A stretch of 64,000 nucleotides of DNA from Triops longicaudatus. Lineage: Eukaryota; Arthropoda; Branchiopoda; Notostraca; Triopsidae. Shown here one piece after another: positions 1 through 12,732 of this stretch. The DNA lies in contig JAGQDJ010000619.1 in NCBI GenBank assembly GCA_022885665.1, positions 44,253 to 108,252 of the forward strand, written 5' to 3'. The number at the start of each line of letters is the position of its first letter. The stretch's first letter is position 1. The notes below the pieces were generated by a model, which had not been told where the DNA came from, searched no databases, and worked only from the letters and a program-made list of their open reading frames with translations. The translations under genes were made by a program, and so were the position numbers.

Positions 1-2329
1 AATTATCGATTACATCAAGCGGATAACTTTTTTGGAGCGACATGTTTTTACGTTGCCTTCGTTGAGAACTCCACCTTCATTAATGGCTTGTCATAAGAGC
101 TCTTCTCACAGTGCTGTCATAAACAAAAGTGCGACTGTATAAGCCAAACATGAAAATAACTTCTGTAGTTAATTACTAACACATCATACTAAGTTTTCTA
201 TAATTTAAAGTTTATAACATATTCTTAAAAGTGCAGAATTTACCTGATTTTGTCAACCGTAGACCGATTCGTTCTTTTATATTAAAAGCAGCACAGGCTG
301 GCGTCTAGTGATGATTATTTTTATTCCTTAGTATTTAAGCTAGTTATGCTCGTTGCAATGTTGGGATTATAGGTTGAAAGAGATGAGTAACTACCCCAAA
401 AGCATGCCAGGTATACAAGTCATGTCAGTGCATTACTGGTAGCTCGTACGTTGCTCCTTTCAGGCTAATAATGCTTCAAATGCTGAAATACTATCCACAT
501 TTCTAGGCAACAACAATACAGAATTCGCCACTTTTTCTTTCGTGTATTTTTTAACAAGAAGTTTAAATCCTTCATTCTCGCGTTTTAGTATTGGTCCTGT
601 TTTGTTCGATGGGTGATCGATGGATCCAATATTTTCTTTTTAAGTCTGTGAACATTTCTTTCTTTTTTCTCCTATATCAATGCATCATAGCAATGTTTTT
701 TGCACAACACATCTGAACCACGACACAAGCAGTTTCTAATTCAAGCGCTTTCCTATTAATAGACTATTTACTAGTTTGCTCGAAGTCCAAATGAAGTCTA
801 CGTAACGCTATTTTCGGCCACTGCGACACTTCAGTATTCCAACAAATCCTTGGATTAGACAGGCCCTACTCAAGTTTTCGATATTAGATTTGGGTCGTTA
901 CTGCGAGCTAGAAGGTTAAGGCTTCCGCTGACTTCTCGCTAGTACCCAGTATACGGGTACTGTAGCGGCGAAAATGCTATAACTCCATTTTTCTTCCATT
1001 TACGATCCTAAGCGCTAATTCTGCATTACGCTCCATGTCCGTTAACCCGAAGTTACGACTCTGACTCATAGCTACTAGCTATCGCCCGTTCTGTATAGCT
1101 AAAACCAACTTCTCCATCCGATAGCACGTCAAGTGACGTTAAGGTCAGAAGTTTTAGCTATCTTCAGGCAAACAGAAATCGAACTTTCTGGAAAGGTTAA
1201 GTTTCTCGCCATTGCTACCGTGTAACTCATGTTAGTTAAATTACGAACTTCACTAACGAAGCGAACTAATATCGAAATGAGAAAGTTAACCCACAATCAG
1301 GCATTCTGTAGACTCATTGTTGCAAAATTCTTTAATAATACCTGCTTGGTTTTGATTATCGGCGCGAAAAAAAATCTCTTGTCATTGGTATAAAAAATGT
1401 CTTTGTTGAATATATTTTGTAAAGGTACAGAGTACAAGGGAAATGTCAGTCGAATTCTAAAAACTTAGGGGGGACCGGGGCACGTCGGGCAGTTTTTCAC
1501 TTCAGAAGACCTGGAGGCTTCGTTATAAAGATTCCTAACTATTTCTTAGGTAGTTTGTTATCTTTGTTATTTCGCCTGTGATTTTTTCGGTTGCATGACG
1601 ATTAGGGATTTACTTCATATCTTATTTCTCCTGAAGCTGGTCAAAAGTGTCCAATCTGCTCCAACAGCGGATAAGCCGGACTTTGCTTAACTACGGACTC
1701 CATTTTGGTGCCCATTCGATGTAATTGATGTAATCTTCTTAACTGAACTATTAATTTTACGGAACCAAACATTTGGAAAATCAAAGCTGATACAATGAAA
1801 CAACTGCATATTTTTGTACAACCTTTTTCACTCCTGCCAGCCTGCGTCGGTATTACGTGAAAGGCTACTAACACCGTGTGAAAGCATTTTATTTCGTATA
1901 ACCACGCCTAAATTGTTGATTATAGCTAAACGATATGATTAAGGTTGGTGTTCATCTTATTTGAGGGTATCTAATCTCTCGTTAATTCATTTTGTCCAAC
2001 CTGCCCCGTTGCCGTGGTCTAACAAAATTGATTAAATTAAATATTTTGAAGCTTCGTACTGCAGCTTTGCATGAAAAAAGTTTCACAAAGATGTGTTATG
2101 AACTGTTCGTAAAAACTGAAAATAAGTGTTCTTTCCAAAGCTTGGAAATGCCTAAAAAAAAAAAAAAAAACACGAAGTGTCACAGTCTCCTAAATAGTTA
2201 AAAGACAGTGGACACCAAAAAACAACTTTGTCTTATAAAAAAGTGCCAAAACTTTAGTTTTCACATACATGTTTCTTTTTATCACATGCGAAATAATAAC
2301 GAAGATATTCAAGAAACAAGATATTCAGC

Positions 2330-2490
2330 GCGATCACATGGTGCTGAGACGCAATGGGGTAGTAGTGCGGCCGGTGCGGGTACGAAAATCGCGATTTTTA
2401 TTGGTTCAGCAAGGTCACGTGATGTCTTGATTGCCGTGTTTTCCCCCGCGACGTCACGTTCGCGCGGCGAGAAACTTCGCAAGGCAATAA
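2330..2490. promoter_or_regulatory. CpG-rich patch with E-box and CRE-like motifs
   Basis: A locally GC- and CpG-rich patch inside AT-rich DNA. It carries the palindromic E-box-like TCACGTGA (2415-2422), a CRE-like GACGTCAC (2450-2457) and an inverted-CCAAT-like ATTGG just upstream (around 2400). This looks like promoter sequence, but no gene is visible on either side. It could be the promoter of a non-coding RNA, a remote enhancer or a fragment of a transposon. The call rests only on composition and motifs. Confidence 0.25.
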
Positions 2491-4978
2491 CGCTGGTACG
2501 GCTCGTCAGAAAATATTTTTAACAATATTCTATGTTCTTAGAATAATGAGTACAATATGAAGCCTTTCTCTGTAGTTGTCTTTGGTGTCCATTGCACTTT
2601 AACGGTTTTCATTCTAACTTTCCGTATACTAGCGCATCCACGTTCTGAATGTTCGGTAACATTTTAAAATGTTTTACCCCTGGGTTGACGAGATAATTAG
2701 AATTGTCCAACCCACCCCCTATCCACGGTGCCCCGGTATCCTCTATATGGCTCCGCCGTTTTTTCATTGTATATTTCAGAGGCATTTCTGAAGAATTTGG
2801 TTACTGCTGTGGAGGTTTTTACATCTGTAAAAAACATTTCTGTGTTGAAACGTAATTTGGATTTCCACAGCTCTCTTAACAATATTGCACGTAGTTTACT
2901 GATCCATATGCATTAGAAGAATGCGTGTCTTAAGCCTTGTCGGATTCAACCGCCGCACTGGCAGTATGGCTCACTCGCCGTTTTAATAAGAAAGAGGTAA
3001 TTCTGGGCGGGGAAATGGGCACGATGTAATTGAATAAGCGTTACTGTTGATACAGACCGGTCTTATCGAGGAGATAAGATTTACACCATTTTTGTCCGCT
3101 TGTGTATTTAATTTGTTATGTTACCAACTTATTTTTTTTAACCCAATTCACGGCACTACCCCAGCGGATGACGTGCTGCTAATCCTAGTGAACGACTTTT
3201 TTTAACATTATTGTAGAGTCGAGAAGTCTTCAGCAGGTAGCCTACTCCAGATGGAATTGGAACGCCGAAGGACGCTATTTTTCAGCTTCTCCTGCTTGTA
3301 CGTTTCTTAAAACATAGACTTGAGAAAATACACCATATAATTCAAGACTTTTTAATAACACTTAGTTCCCTTCAATTTAACACGTAAAAAATGTACTTCA
3401 GTTAATTTCTGAAAAATTGCTACGAACGATTACATGTGTTATACTTTTACTCTAATAATACACACATACATTGGTTTGCTATTAATTTCGTTTTTATCAA
3501 GTTATCCGCAAAACCATGCTAGCTTGAGTGTTATTCCAATGATTTGCCAAATTAAAAACTGTCAGGTCTTCTTTTCAAAAACTTGTGACACAGAAATTTC
3601 TGCCACTTCTGTCAAAATGCCTTTACACACTTCTCATGTATAGTACACAGAGGCAGAACCGAATTTGTTATTTAGACACCATTGTACTTCGTTAGTTTGT
3701 CCTCTCAAAAAAGCGTATCTTCCTCAAATGTTTATTCCCACTCGCGGGAGTAACCTCCTCGTAACTTCGACATATACATCTAATACATAAGTAAACTTTC
3801 CAATCCTTTCAACTCAAAATAGTGCTCCAAAACATTCCTTTCCACTTTTTCCAAACAAGTTCATGTACTCAAAAAACGTCACCGGAAGCTCCTCGGGCAG
3901 TCGTAAAACTCCGTCTTCCGTCCCGTAAAACGCCACAGACTGACATACTTTATCTTCGCAGTTTGGCCCTACTTCTTCGCAACAATTTCTCCACCCCTTC
4001 CTCCTTTAAAGAAACTTTCAATTTATCCTCTTAAAACGTGTACTTGTAAGAAATCTCCCCAATTTCTTCCCCGTCAACCTTTCATTTCTACGTAAATTAT
4101 ACTCCCACGACTAAACTCGTCTCCTTCACGCTAAATGCATTATATCAACCTTTCCATAAAACTATTCTTTTTTTTCGATTTTCTTTTTTGAGCAAATATG
4201 ATCGAAAACCGAAACGCAGAACTTGGCAAAAATTTCATGCTACATAAAATCTTCTGATAAAAGAATCTACAAGGGAGCCAGAAAACTTGGGATCCCCCAG
4301 TTTTAGAAAATTTGCCAAGTTCTGTCACGGTTTCTTCTCGTGTGCTCTCCTATATCCTTCTTGTAGGCGCTACTTTCTTTTCTTTTTTCTCTCTCTCTCT
4401 CAAACTCCCGTCCTTTTTTATAACAAAATTTGGCTCGGGCTGGACACAGAAAGGAAATTAGCTGCCTCGTGTGGGGACCCCGGAATAGCCTGAAACCACC
4501 CGCTTAAACCCTACCTCCCACCCCTACACCGACTTTAACTCTTCTTTAGCACCCTTGACATACTATTACTACCACAGTCATAGCGTCCCTATACTACACC
4601 AGGTAATGGAGGCATTAAAAATAGGAAAAAAGAATGTAGTCCCAGAACGAGGAAAACTGGTCTAGGATCAATACTTTCATTGTAAGCGTGTGAGGTGCCC
4701 ACTGAAAAATCAAAAGAGAGTTTAAACATTTAATCCGGTACGTTTCAAAATGGTCGTTTAGGAAGGAAGCTACAGGGTATTAAAACTATTTTTACGCGTT
4801 GTAAAGAGTTAAAGGTTTGGATGTCTTTTAAGCGCGAAGTAACGAAGAACCGTAAAATACGGGTAGCAAAAAAGGTTAATCACTGGATAATGTGAAGACA
4901 AGTAGTTAGAGCTTAAATAGGCAATTAGGCTTGCTCAAAAGCTAAGAAAAAAAGATAAATACAGTCAAAAAAGGAATT

Positions 4979-5425
4979 ATAGTAGAATATCGTTATAACG
5001 AGCGCTTTTATAACGTACTGTCGGTTGGAGTAGACGGGTTGTACCGTCCCGGGAAATGAAAATGTACGTTAAAAGCGTCTATTAGAGAAGACTTCGGACA
5101 TAGCGAATAAAATTTTTATGTTCCCTGGAGGTCCGATATCATCAAATTCTGCTATACGTTTAAATGTTTAAAACTTGAGGCAGTTTAACAAAAAGATTCC
5201 GTGTAAACCAAAGAACATACAGTAGATTCTCGTTATAACGAATTATGTCATAGAGACTGTAGATTATAATGGATAAAGTTTCAGCTCTCAAGTTTTGTCA
5301 GTATTAAAGAAGGCTGATATAAAGTACTTCGGGTATACCCAACAGATCTTGTCAATTTATTTGCCTTGCATATTTTGCATACGTTCTAGTTTCTTATTTT
5401 TCTGAAATTCGTTATAGCGAGATTT
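4979..5425. mobile_element. MITE-like repeat with CGTTATAACGA ends
   Basis: Several copies of the terminal motif occur here. GTAGAATATCGTTATAACGA starts near 4982, CAGTAGATTCTCGTTATAAC near 5220, and an inverted copy (GTTATAGCGAGATTTGG) ends near 5428. There is no transposase frame inside. The end sequence resembles Tigger/pogo-type Tc1/mariner MITEs, which insert at TA. The multiple ends suggest nested or adjacent copies rather than one intact element. Confidence 0.5.
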
Positions 5426-5924
5426 GGAATGTGCGAAATAACGTTCAGTTTACAGCTGTCGGCTCGTTTTACGTATGGGTCTATTCCGTAATCGGTGCAC
5501 ATTCATCACACACGGAATTCAACAGTTGTGTGAGGTTCATAAAAAGTGGTGTGAAGCTTACGTATTGTAGCATAGATGTTGTACCACTTTTTTATTACCT
5601 ACCTTTACATGGTTTACTACCCGTGATAGGAAACGTAGTGACAATGTTAATAAAATGGGGTACAGCAAGCAGCTGAATAGCAAATCAAACGTTCCGTTTT
5701 TTACGGACATAGCGTCTCACATTGGAAACACACTTTCTGACAACGCCTTGTTACTAAAGTGAATACTCTTTCATCTACGCCGCGAATTATACTTCTCCCT
5801 GTGGAACTCGCCCGTAAGAGACTCTCGTGTCAGGCAGAGATTGTTTTCACATCCCAGTTTTTCTTAAATGCGAACCTTACTACGCAAATCTGCCATTTAT
5901 CACACTTGAGCTTGAATTCTCTTA

Positions 5925-6350
5925 CATCCGGCTCTACTACGGCAGCAAGCAGAAATAACAGATACTATGCGACATACCCTGGGTACAAAAGACCCACTTG
6001 TAAGACATTTTTGCTCAGCTACGTTACAAAAACCGGATATAGGAGACACGCGGATGTAAGCGATGATTACTTTTAAATAATGTCTCTTACAGGAGGGTTA
6101 TATTACTCATTAAACATTAATTTGCGACATTTATTTAAACATAAATTTACATTTCAATTTCGCTCATAAGTACTTCACTGTCGAAACCGGATGTAAGAGA
6201 CATCACTCGAATCAAAATTTCTTAAAATTGCATGCCTTGTAGGCTCTCAAAGTTAATGTAAGTCAAAATAAGCCAGTGAATGAGACTAGGATGTGAGATA
6301 CAATAGCTTCCTTTTCTAATGTCTCTTACATCCGGGTTCCACCGTTGTCC
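5925..6350. repeat. CCGGATGTAAGAGAC-type inverted repeats
   Basis: The motif CGGATGTAAGAGAC and its reverse complement occur several times: TTACATCCGG at about 5920-5935, a diverged direct copy near 6030-6060, ACCGGATGTAAGAGACAT near 6186-6203, and TGTCTCTTACATCCGGG near 6320-6337. Ends in both orientations flank AT-rich cores of roughly 120-150 bp, the same design as the array in the OPA1 intron at 22.6-23.7 kb. No coding capacity is seen, so a non-autonomous mobile element or satellite derivative is likely. Confidence 0.45.
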
Positions 6351-9300
6351 ACTGCCTTGCTAGTTTCCTTTTCATGAAAAGTTCCCGCTTCCTAGTCTCC
6401 ATTCATAAAAAAAGATCTTTCAATAAAGCTCTATCGCACAACGGACGAACTAAACAAGTCTGTTCGTTATATCCGATATCCTTCTCCAAACCGTTAAAAA
6501 GCCTGCTCAAGAAGTCCATTACAATCGAATCTTAGCTTCTTTTCCTTGCAACCCACACAAAAATCTCCTACCTCATATTTTTTCTATCTACTATTTACTG
6601 CAACAACTACTAAAGGAACAACGAAATTTGCTTTCTATCAACAATTTAACTCAAGTTCCACCTTTTACTTATTTCCACTTCAAACCTTGTACTTTCTACA
6701 CAATTAAACTTCTTTTCTATCACATTATAAAATCCGCATTTACAAAACAATGGAATCTGCGTTGAAATGTGCAATGCATTCACGATTCACATGCGTTCTT
6801 TACCGACACTGAAATTGTGTTCCAACAACGACGAAATTTCCGTTTCATTAACTACGACACTTGCGTCTCACACCAACCAAGAGACCCTTTCTCTCAACTT
6901 CTATACCCAAATTTCGGCTGCCCTGCACACGAATTCCCCACTTGTGTCGCCATATTTCCATCTCCCCGAGATTAATTCCTGTCATTAAGGTGACAACCCG
7001 TGTCCGAAAATAACAACTTTTCAAAAGAAGGGTCTGTTGAACTCTCCAAAGAATTTACCCCCTTCTAAAAGCCTCCCCATGTCCAACACTCGTAAAAATA
7101 TTATACTACTCTTTGAAACGTTAAAAAAAACTCCAGCTCTCATAACAGACTAATCAGCGAGAGCTTTTTCGGGGCTCGTAAACACTAAAAAACCTCATAT
7201 AAATCCCGGTCAGGTATGATTCAACTCTTTGTTTTACCTAAACGGCGGCAAAGAAGATTGCTGTTCTGTGTGATCGCTCCAACTGCGTCTCGAGGCACTT
7301 TTAAACGATCCTAAACGAAATAACGCCATTTTTCTCTCTATTATTCCTCGCACACAATACACACTACACAAAACCACTCTTTCCTTTTTCACGAACTATA
7401 TACTTTTTCAAACACTACACCGGAAAAAAAATCCTGCCATCATTTTAGGTACATTGTTACGGAGTTATGTACAAATTCCTGGCAGAAATGTGTGAAATTC
7501 GGTGGAAAGAAATGGGAAGAGAAATGAGCTTAAGTAGTAGGAAAAGTACGATGCAATGTTGAGAGCTCCACGCTCTAGAACCGACTGAATAATTTCGGAA
7601 CCCCCATTCTCGCCAACGAGGACAGTTGGGGCATGTGTCTCTGTACATGTGCAAGACGCGGAATGTGAGTTTGGCAGCCTACGAAGATCAAGAAGCGCAG
7701 GCTCCCCTATTTCGTCTTGCTTTTCTCTTACTCCCTTCTCTATCCTACAAGCTTCCTCAATGCGTTGCACCCCTTGCTGCAGCATCCAGCATCCCCCAGG
7801 AGTATGAATAGACGACCCTACTGGGTTTCCAAAACTGAAGGGGAGGAAATGAAGGACGCGAGCGACACCGGGGGCGGCTAGCAGAGAGAACGCAACAGTT
7901 TACTACCGTCAATGAGGGAGGTTCTTCCCCTTTTCTTTCTTCTTGAAAAATTCCCCCTTTTGGCTAACAGAGTTGTTGTGCGACTTGCCCACCAAGTTTC
8001 ATCACGTATCAACCATAACAGAATATTCTTTTCTGGTAAATTTTCCTTCACGCGCATTTACAATCGATTGTAGTAATTCACCTCTTTTTAGTAAACTAAA
8101 ATGAACTGACCTGTTTACTGCATAACTAGCAGATATTAATGGTTTACTTCTATTTTATTTTCCTTCTATAAACAATAATTCATACTTATACTTTATAAAA
8201 TTACATTATATATATTTTTATTTAAATACAATGTATTTACTTTAATACCTAATAATTTATTTATTTGAATCTAATAATTTATTTTTTACTGAATACTTCA
8301 AGTCTTGTAATTGTTAAGTGTTTAATATACTTAGAAATACGACTGCTTTTGTGAAGTAAAGATGAAAACTTGAAGGAAAATTTTATTGTTCGCGGTGGGC
8401 AAACTCGAATCTTTTAATTATCAAGGTTGACACGTCGAATAGTTGATAAAATCAAATACACGTGTTAAGTGCATTCGGAATATTTAAAAAAATCTCCTGC
8501 AGAATAATAAATAAAACTAAACTGAATTTTCGCACTTCAGCTGAATCAAAGGGCACTAGATGAGGAAGATCCAACACTTTTTATAAGTTACTGGAATTCA
8601 TGGAAGAATTTCAATCTTCCCACGAATAAATGCTTAAAATTCAACGTAAGAACCCATCATAACATATTCTTTTTACCGAGGTGGTTGACACAATCGGGAG
8701 TTTCATAATAAGTGTGGATTAAATCAGAGTTCTACTGTAGAAAACGTCATATTTTTGCACGCTTCATTTTTAATTTTTATAAGCTTTTCGCAAAAATTCG
8801 GGCTTTTTGCGTTTTGTCGCGTTTGCGTAATTTTCTCAAGGCTCGTTAACGTATAAAACATATAGGAGCATATTAACAGTAACTTTTGTGTTGTGTTAGT
8901 GATCGGGGTTGTGTTACAAGGAACGCCGGTGTCGTAGCGAGGTTGTCGTTTGGTGTTGATTAGACCAACGCAGTGTGTGTACGTGTCTAAGTTTGTAACA
9001 ATAGATTGAGTTATGCAGCGACGAGTTGCTCTAGACAACTTCTCCCCGAGGAATACGGCGTAGGTGCCAAGTTTTCTTTCTTGGCTTTCGGTGTGTTTTT
9101 CTCTCGAGCAAATTTGTTTCTCGTCAGTTATCGGAAAAACAAAACAGAAATTGAAACGACTCCACGCCGTCTGCATATGAAAAACATCTGCGCTAAATCA
9201 TCTTTCGTGTCTGCTTTCTTTTAACCCACCCTAGAGTCCCTTAACTCAAACTTTTATCCCCAATTTTTGACTGCTTTTTATCGATACCTTTTTTCCAGGA

Positions 9301-11026
9301 TTCAGTAATAATTTATGCAGTTACTACCATGTGGGCGGAGCGGCCAAGCACGGATGTACGACGCTTGGAAATGGAAGATGAAAAAATCCTTCCTTACGTG
9401 CGCCTTACGATTTTTTTAAGAATTTAAATAAGTTAAATTCAATTATGAAGTACCAATAAGCCAAGTCAATAGTTTTTGTAAAAAAAAAATCAGAATTCAG
9501 TTCATGTCAGGCTTTTCTCCAATTCAAATGTAGTCTAGGTACAAGACATTTAGCGCGTATTTCCAGCTGTCACCTGAATGCAAGTTAATTAGTTTTTTTT
9601 ACTGTGTTTGAATATCTTTTTTAAAGTTGACTAAACACTCGAATTCTTTTAATTTTTGGACTTGATTTCCACGAGAGATAGCGTAAAATTTAGCAAAAAC
9701 AGCGAAAGGCAAAACTTATAAATTTTCCTAATACGAGAAGTCGTGAACATCCAAGTTACGAAGAATATTCTGAAAGTTAATTCTTTTTTTGCAATTTCAT
9801 GTCCATAAATTCAGTAAGTTTCAAATCGATTCCTACAAATTCAGGCAAACTCATTTCATATTTGATGCAACAGACAATGCCAATTTATAATCAACGAAAA
9901 TAAGAAAAAATTTTCAAACTCAAGTGAATTAAGTTTAGTTGGCTAAGCTTTACTTACGAGATAGTAGCCTGTTGCATCTAAATGGAGAATTGGCTCGCTT
10001 ATAAGCAGGCTGTCATACCTGGGTACACTATACGCATTTATTATGATTTTCTCACTACATTAATTTAATACATACGTTGATGCGAACTGGTCTATAGAAC
10101 TTCACAAATGTCGACGTTTTACAAGACTTCGATTTAATAGCTACAGTGGACGCAAATCTCGTATCAATAGGTTGCACACAAATGCTGGTTCTTTAAGACC
10201 AATTCAGGTATAATGAATATAACGGGAAGCCAATTTGTCCAGAAAGAACTGCTCGAGGAGACAATAGCAACATGAGTAGCTTACAGTTCATGAGATCCTT
10301 TGCCCTGTGTCCATAAAAATATGGTACAATAAAAACGTCAGACATACGTCAACTACCCTATATAATTTTGACCATAAATCGTTATATTTTTTCCTACGTA
10401 CATCTTCACACTTTAAGCCACTTTTGGGTAGTAAAGTTTTAGAAAAACATAAAAAGCTCTGATAATTAAATTTTTATGTTTAACTCCTTACAAAAATTAA
10501 ATTAACGGTTAAAATGAACTTACATGTAGCGTGGTTGGTTGAAGACTCAAATGACGATTTTCCACTTAAATATCGCAGTTCATAGCTAGAAAAATAGACA
10601 TTAAGTACACTATTACCTTCAATATTTAATCTATTACCTTACAAGGGCTGAAACCTTGCTAAAAACCTGTAGATAAAATCACAGCAAAAGCGGAATGTGC
10701 TCATACGAACCGTCACAAATGAAAACAGTAAACTGGCGCTCATACCGTTCAGGTTTAAATTTAAACTATTTCCAGTCCAACGACTTCTCGCGTCACCTAT
10801 GTACTAAAGCTTCAACTGTGTCAATGTCATAGCATGGATAACGCGGCGTTGGTGGTTACAGGTGCTTGTGTTTGTGTTTTTCGGGCAAATTCAAAAGGAA
10901 TTGTACACAATACACCACGAAGACACGTGTTCGATTACGTTTAATGTATGTCATTGTATCACAACTTCTTTCTAACGTTAATAACGCTAATTTTGTCTGC
11001 TTTCAAGTAGATTTTACCACATACGA

Positions 11027-12382
11027 ATGGAAATTCAGATTATAGACGAGGAAGGGGAAAGAAAATACCCTGCACGGAAAAGGAATGCCGTTGCCCCACC
11101 GCCTGGCACTGCTTCTCCGGGTAAAACTTTTACCCCGACTTTTTATTACATTTAAACTGCAATATTTTCTCAAATTATATCCCATATGAATTGATTTGCA
11201 TAGTCTTCCCATGTAACTCAAATAGTTCTAATTCTCTTTTCTCTCCGCACAATAGGAGCTCGATATCAGAACGAAGCCTTAACGTCACCTAACAAATTTG
11301 CCAAGCTTGACGCTCCACCGAAATCGAAAAAATCCAGATCTTCCCAGAAAGTCAGTCCACGTCCTTCGCTTTCCAACGTTAAAAAGCTTGTAAAACAGAC
11401 AGAAGACCAGAATAAGAACGTCACACATGCGTCACCGCACGGCCTAAGCCCGTTTGCCAAATTATGGAGGTGCCAATTAACGCTGAAGAATACGTTTCCT
11501 TGCGAAACCTGTGGTCGATTGCTCGCTTCGCCGGAAGCCTTACAGTTACATGAAGCTATGCATGAGAATACCGACACTAGCGAAAATAAACCCGTACCTG
11601 CAGCCAGTACCATCAAAGTAGCCTCGTTATCGCCTGTCGTCGTTCTAAGTGGTCCCTTACACTTATCCAAGCTCTCAAATCCCTCCACAATGCCTAATCC
11701 TTCCAAACTCTCTAATGCCTTTACGCCCAACTCGTCTAAAGTGGGTATGACTCAGAGTTCGCGAAATTCCAGTCCATCTAAGACTGCCAATGTCACAAGA
11801 ACGCCCGAGTCGACGAATCCTAGCTCTTCCAAGACTTCCAAGTCTTTAGTCTCGCACTCGTCTGCAAGTTCTGGTTCGACGAAAGCCAAGCCGGAGAATG
11901 CGTCCAGGGAAGGGACGACGTTCTATTGCGATATCTGCTGCTTGTACTTTTCGTCCAAACGGTCATTAGAACGACACTTTAATCGCGAAATCCATCTCCA
12001 GAAAGTGCGTTCACCTGCGAAAGCTCCGGAACTGTTAAAGGCAGTTCCAGCTAACGGACTTCTAGAAGAGTCTGTGTCCTCAGAAGGGACGGAGAATTCG
12101 TATTCGACGGAGAATTCGAATTCCACGTTCTGTGAAGTTTGCCAGCAAACCTTCAGCTCGAAATCCAGCTTGAAGCGTCATTTGCGAACCGTTGGACACA
12201 AAGCGCGGGAAAATTCAACTCATGCGACACCAACGCCACCTACTACACCTAAATCTACCCCGTTTAATGTGTCTTTGCCACCGGGCAATTCTTGCGATTC
12301 TCCGCTGACATGCTCGGTGTGTCACAAGACGTATTCAACGAAATCCAATCATAAACGACATTACCTCACGCATTTTAAATAA
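11027..12382 (+). CDS. C2H2 zinc-finger protein, four fingers
   Basis: Two coding exons, 11027-11120 and 11256-12382, join in phase 1 and give 406 aa. The ATG at 11027 opens a short acidic/basic leader (MEIQIIDEEGERKYPARKR). Four C2H2 fingers are visible: C114/C117/H130/H134, C256/C259/H272/H278, C324/C327/H340/H346 and C384/C387/H400/H404. Fingers 2 and 3 have a five-residue His-His spacing, as in the U1-like/JAZ class that can bind RNA as well as DNA. The linkers are Ser/Thr/Pro/Lys-rich and probably disordered. Fingers 2-4 share an FSSK/YSTK core, so they may have arisen by duplication. I do not recognise an orthologue. A nuclear nucleic-acid-binding role is inferred from the fingers only. 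The gene converges on the methyltransferase gene, with 350 bp between the two stops. Confidence 0.85.
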
Positions 12383-12732
12383 CGGACCCATTTTTCATTT
12401 TTGAGGAAAAGTTGACAAGTAACGGAGTGTCCAACCGAATGCCTTCTGTTTTTTTCCTTGTGAAGGGTGAGAAGTGGAAAAAATTTTGCAAATTTAATAT
12501 TGATGAATTTATGATAATGGAAAGAAATAGTCTTTATTTCAAGAAAAAAGGACAGGAATCACAGTGTTGCACGAATAGGGGATATAACGGGTATTATGCA
12601 CGCACTTGTTCACCTGGAGGAATTTTTGTACGTGGTTTAATCAAGAATACATGCTGATTTCAGAGTGTCAGTTTGTATAGTTTTATAGAAATAACTTTTA
12701 CTGAACTGAAGGAAATTTGTATATGTATTTGT
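12383..12732. other. Shared 3' region between convergent genes
   Basis: This 350-bp spacer separates two convergent stop codons. It contains a minus-strand AATAAA (plus-strand TTTATT at 12533-12538) about 195 nt past the methyltransferase stop, which fits that gene's poly(A) signal. I see no canonical AATAAA for the zinc-finger gene here. Its mRNA either uses a variant signal or runs into the opposite gene, giving overlapping antisense 3' ends. Confidence 0.5.

Larger units (their letters stand above)
1..11026. other. Gene-poor, repeat-bearing intergenic region
   Basis: I see no protein gene I can support in this stretch. Open frames are short and have no recognisable domain; the two longest are on the minus strand at 8724-9176 and 7465-7785. 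The sequence is AT-rich with many homopolymer runs. Local structure includes a near-palindrome at 942-960, a CpG-rich patch at 2330-2490, inverted-repeat transposon ends at 4979-5425, and CCGGATGTAAGAGAC-type repeat ends at 5925-6350. The last few hundred bases should contain the promoter and 5' leader of the zinc-finger gene that starts at 11027. An acceptor-like TTTCAAG lies about 18 nt before that ATG, so a 5'UTR intron is possible. Confidence 0.6.

Noticed and set aside
11266..11730. 154-codon minus-strand frame
   Set aside because: It is the antisense shadow of the zinc-finger coding exon, which has finger motifs and consistent splicing.
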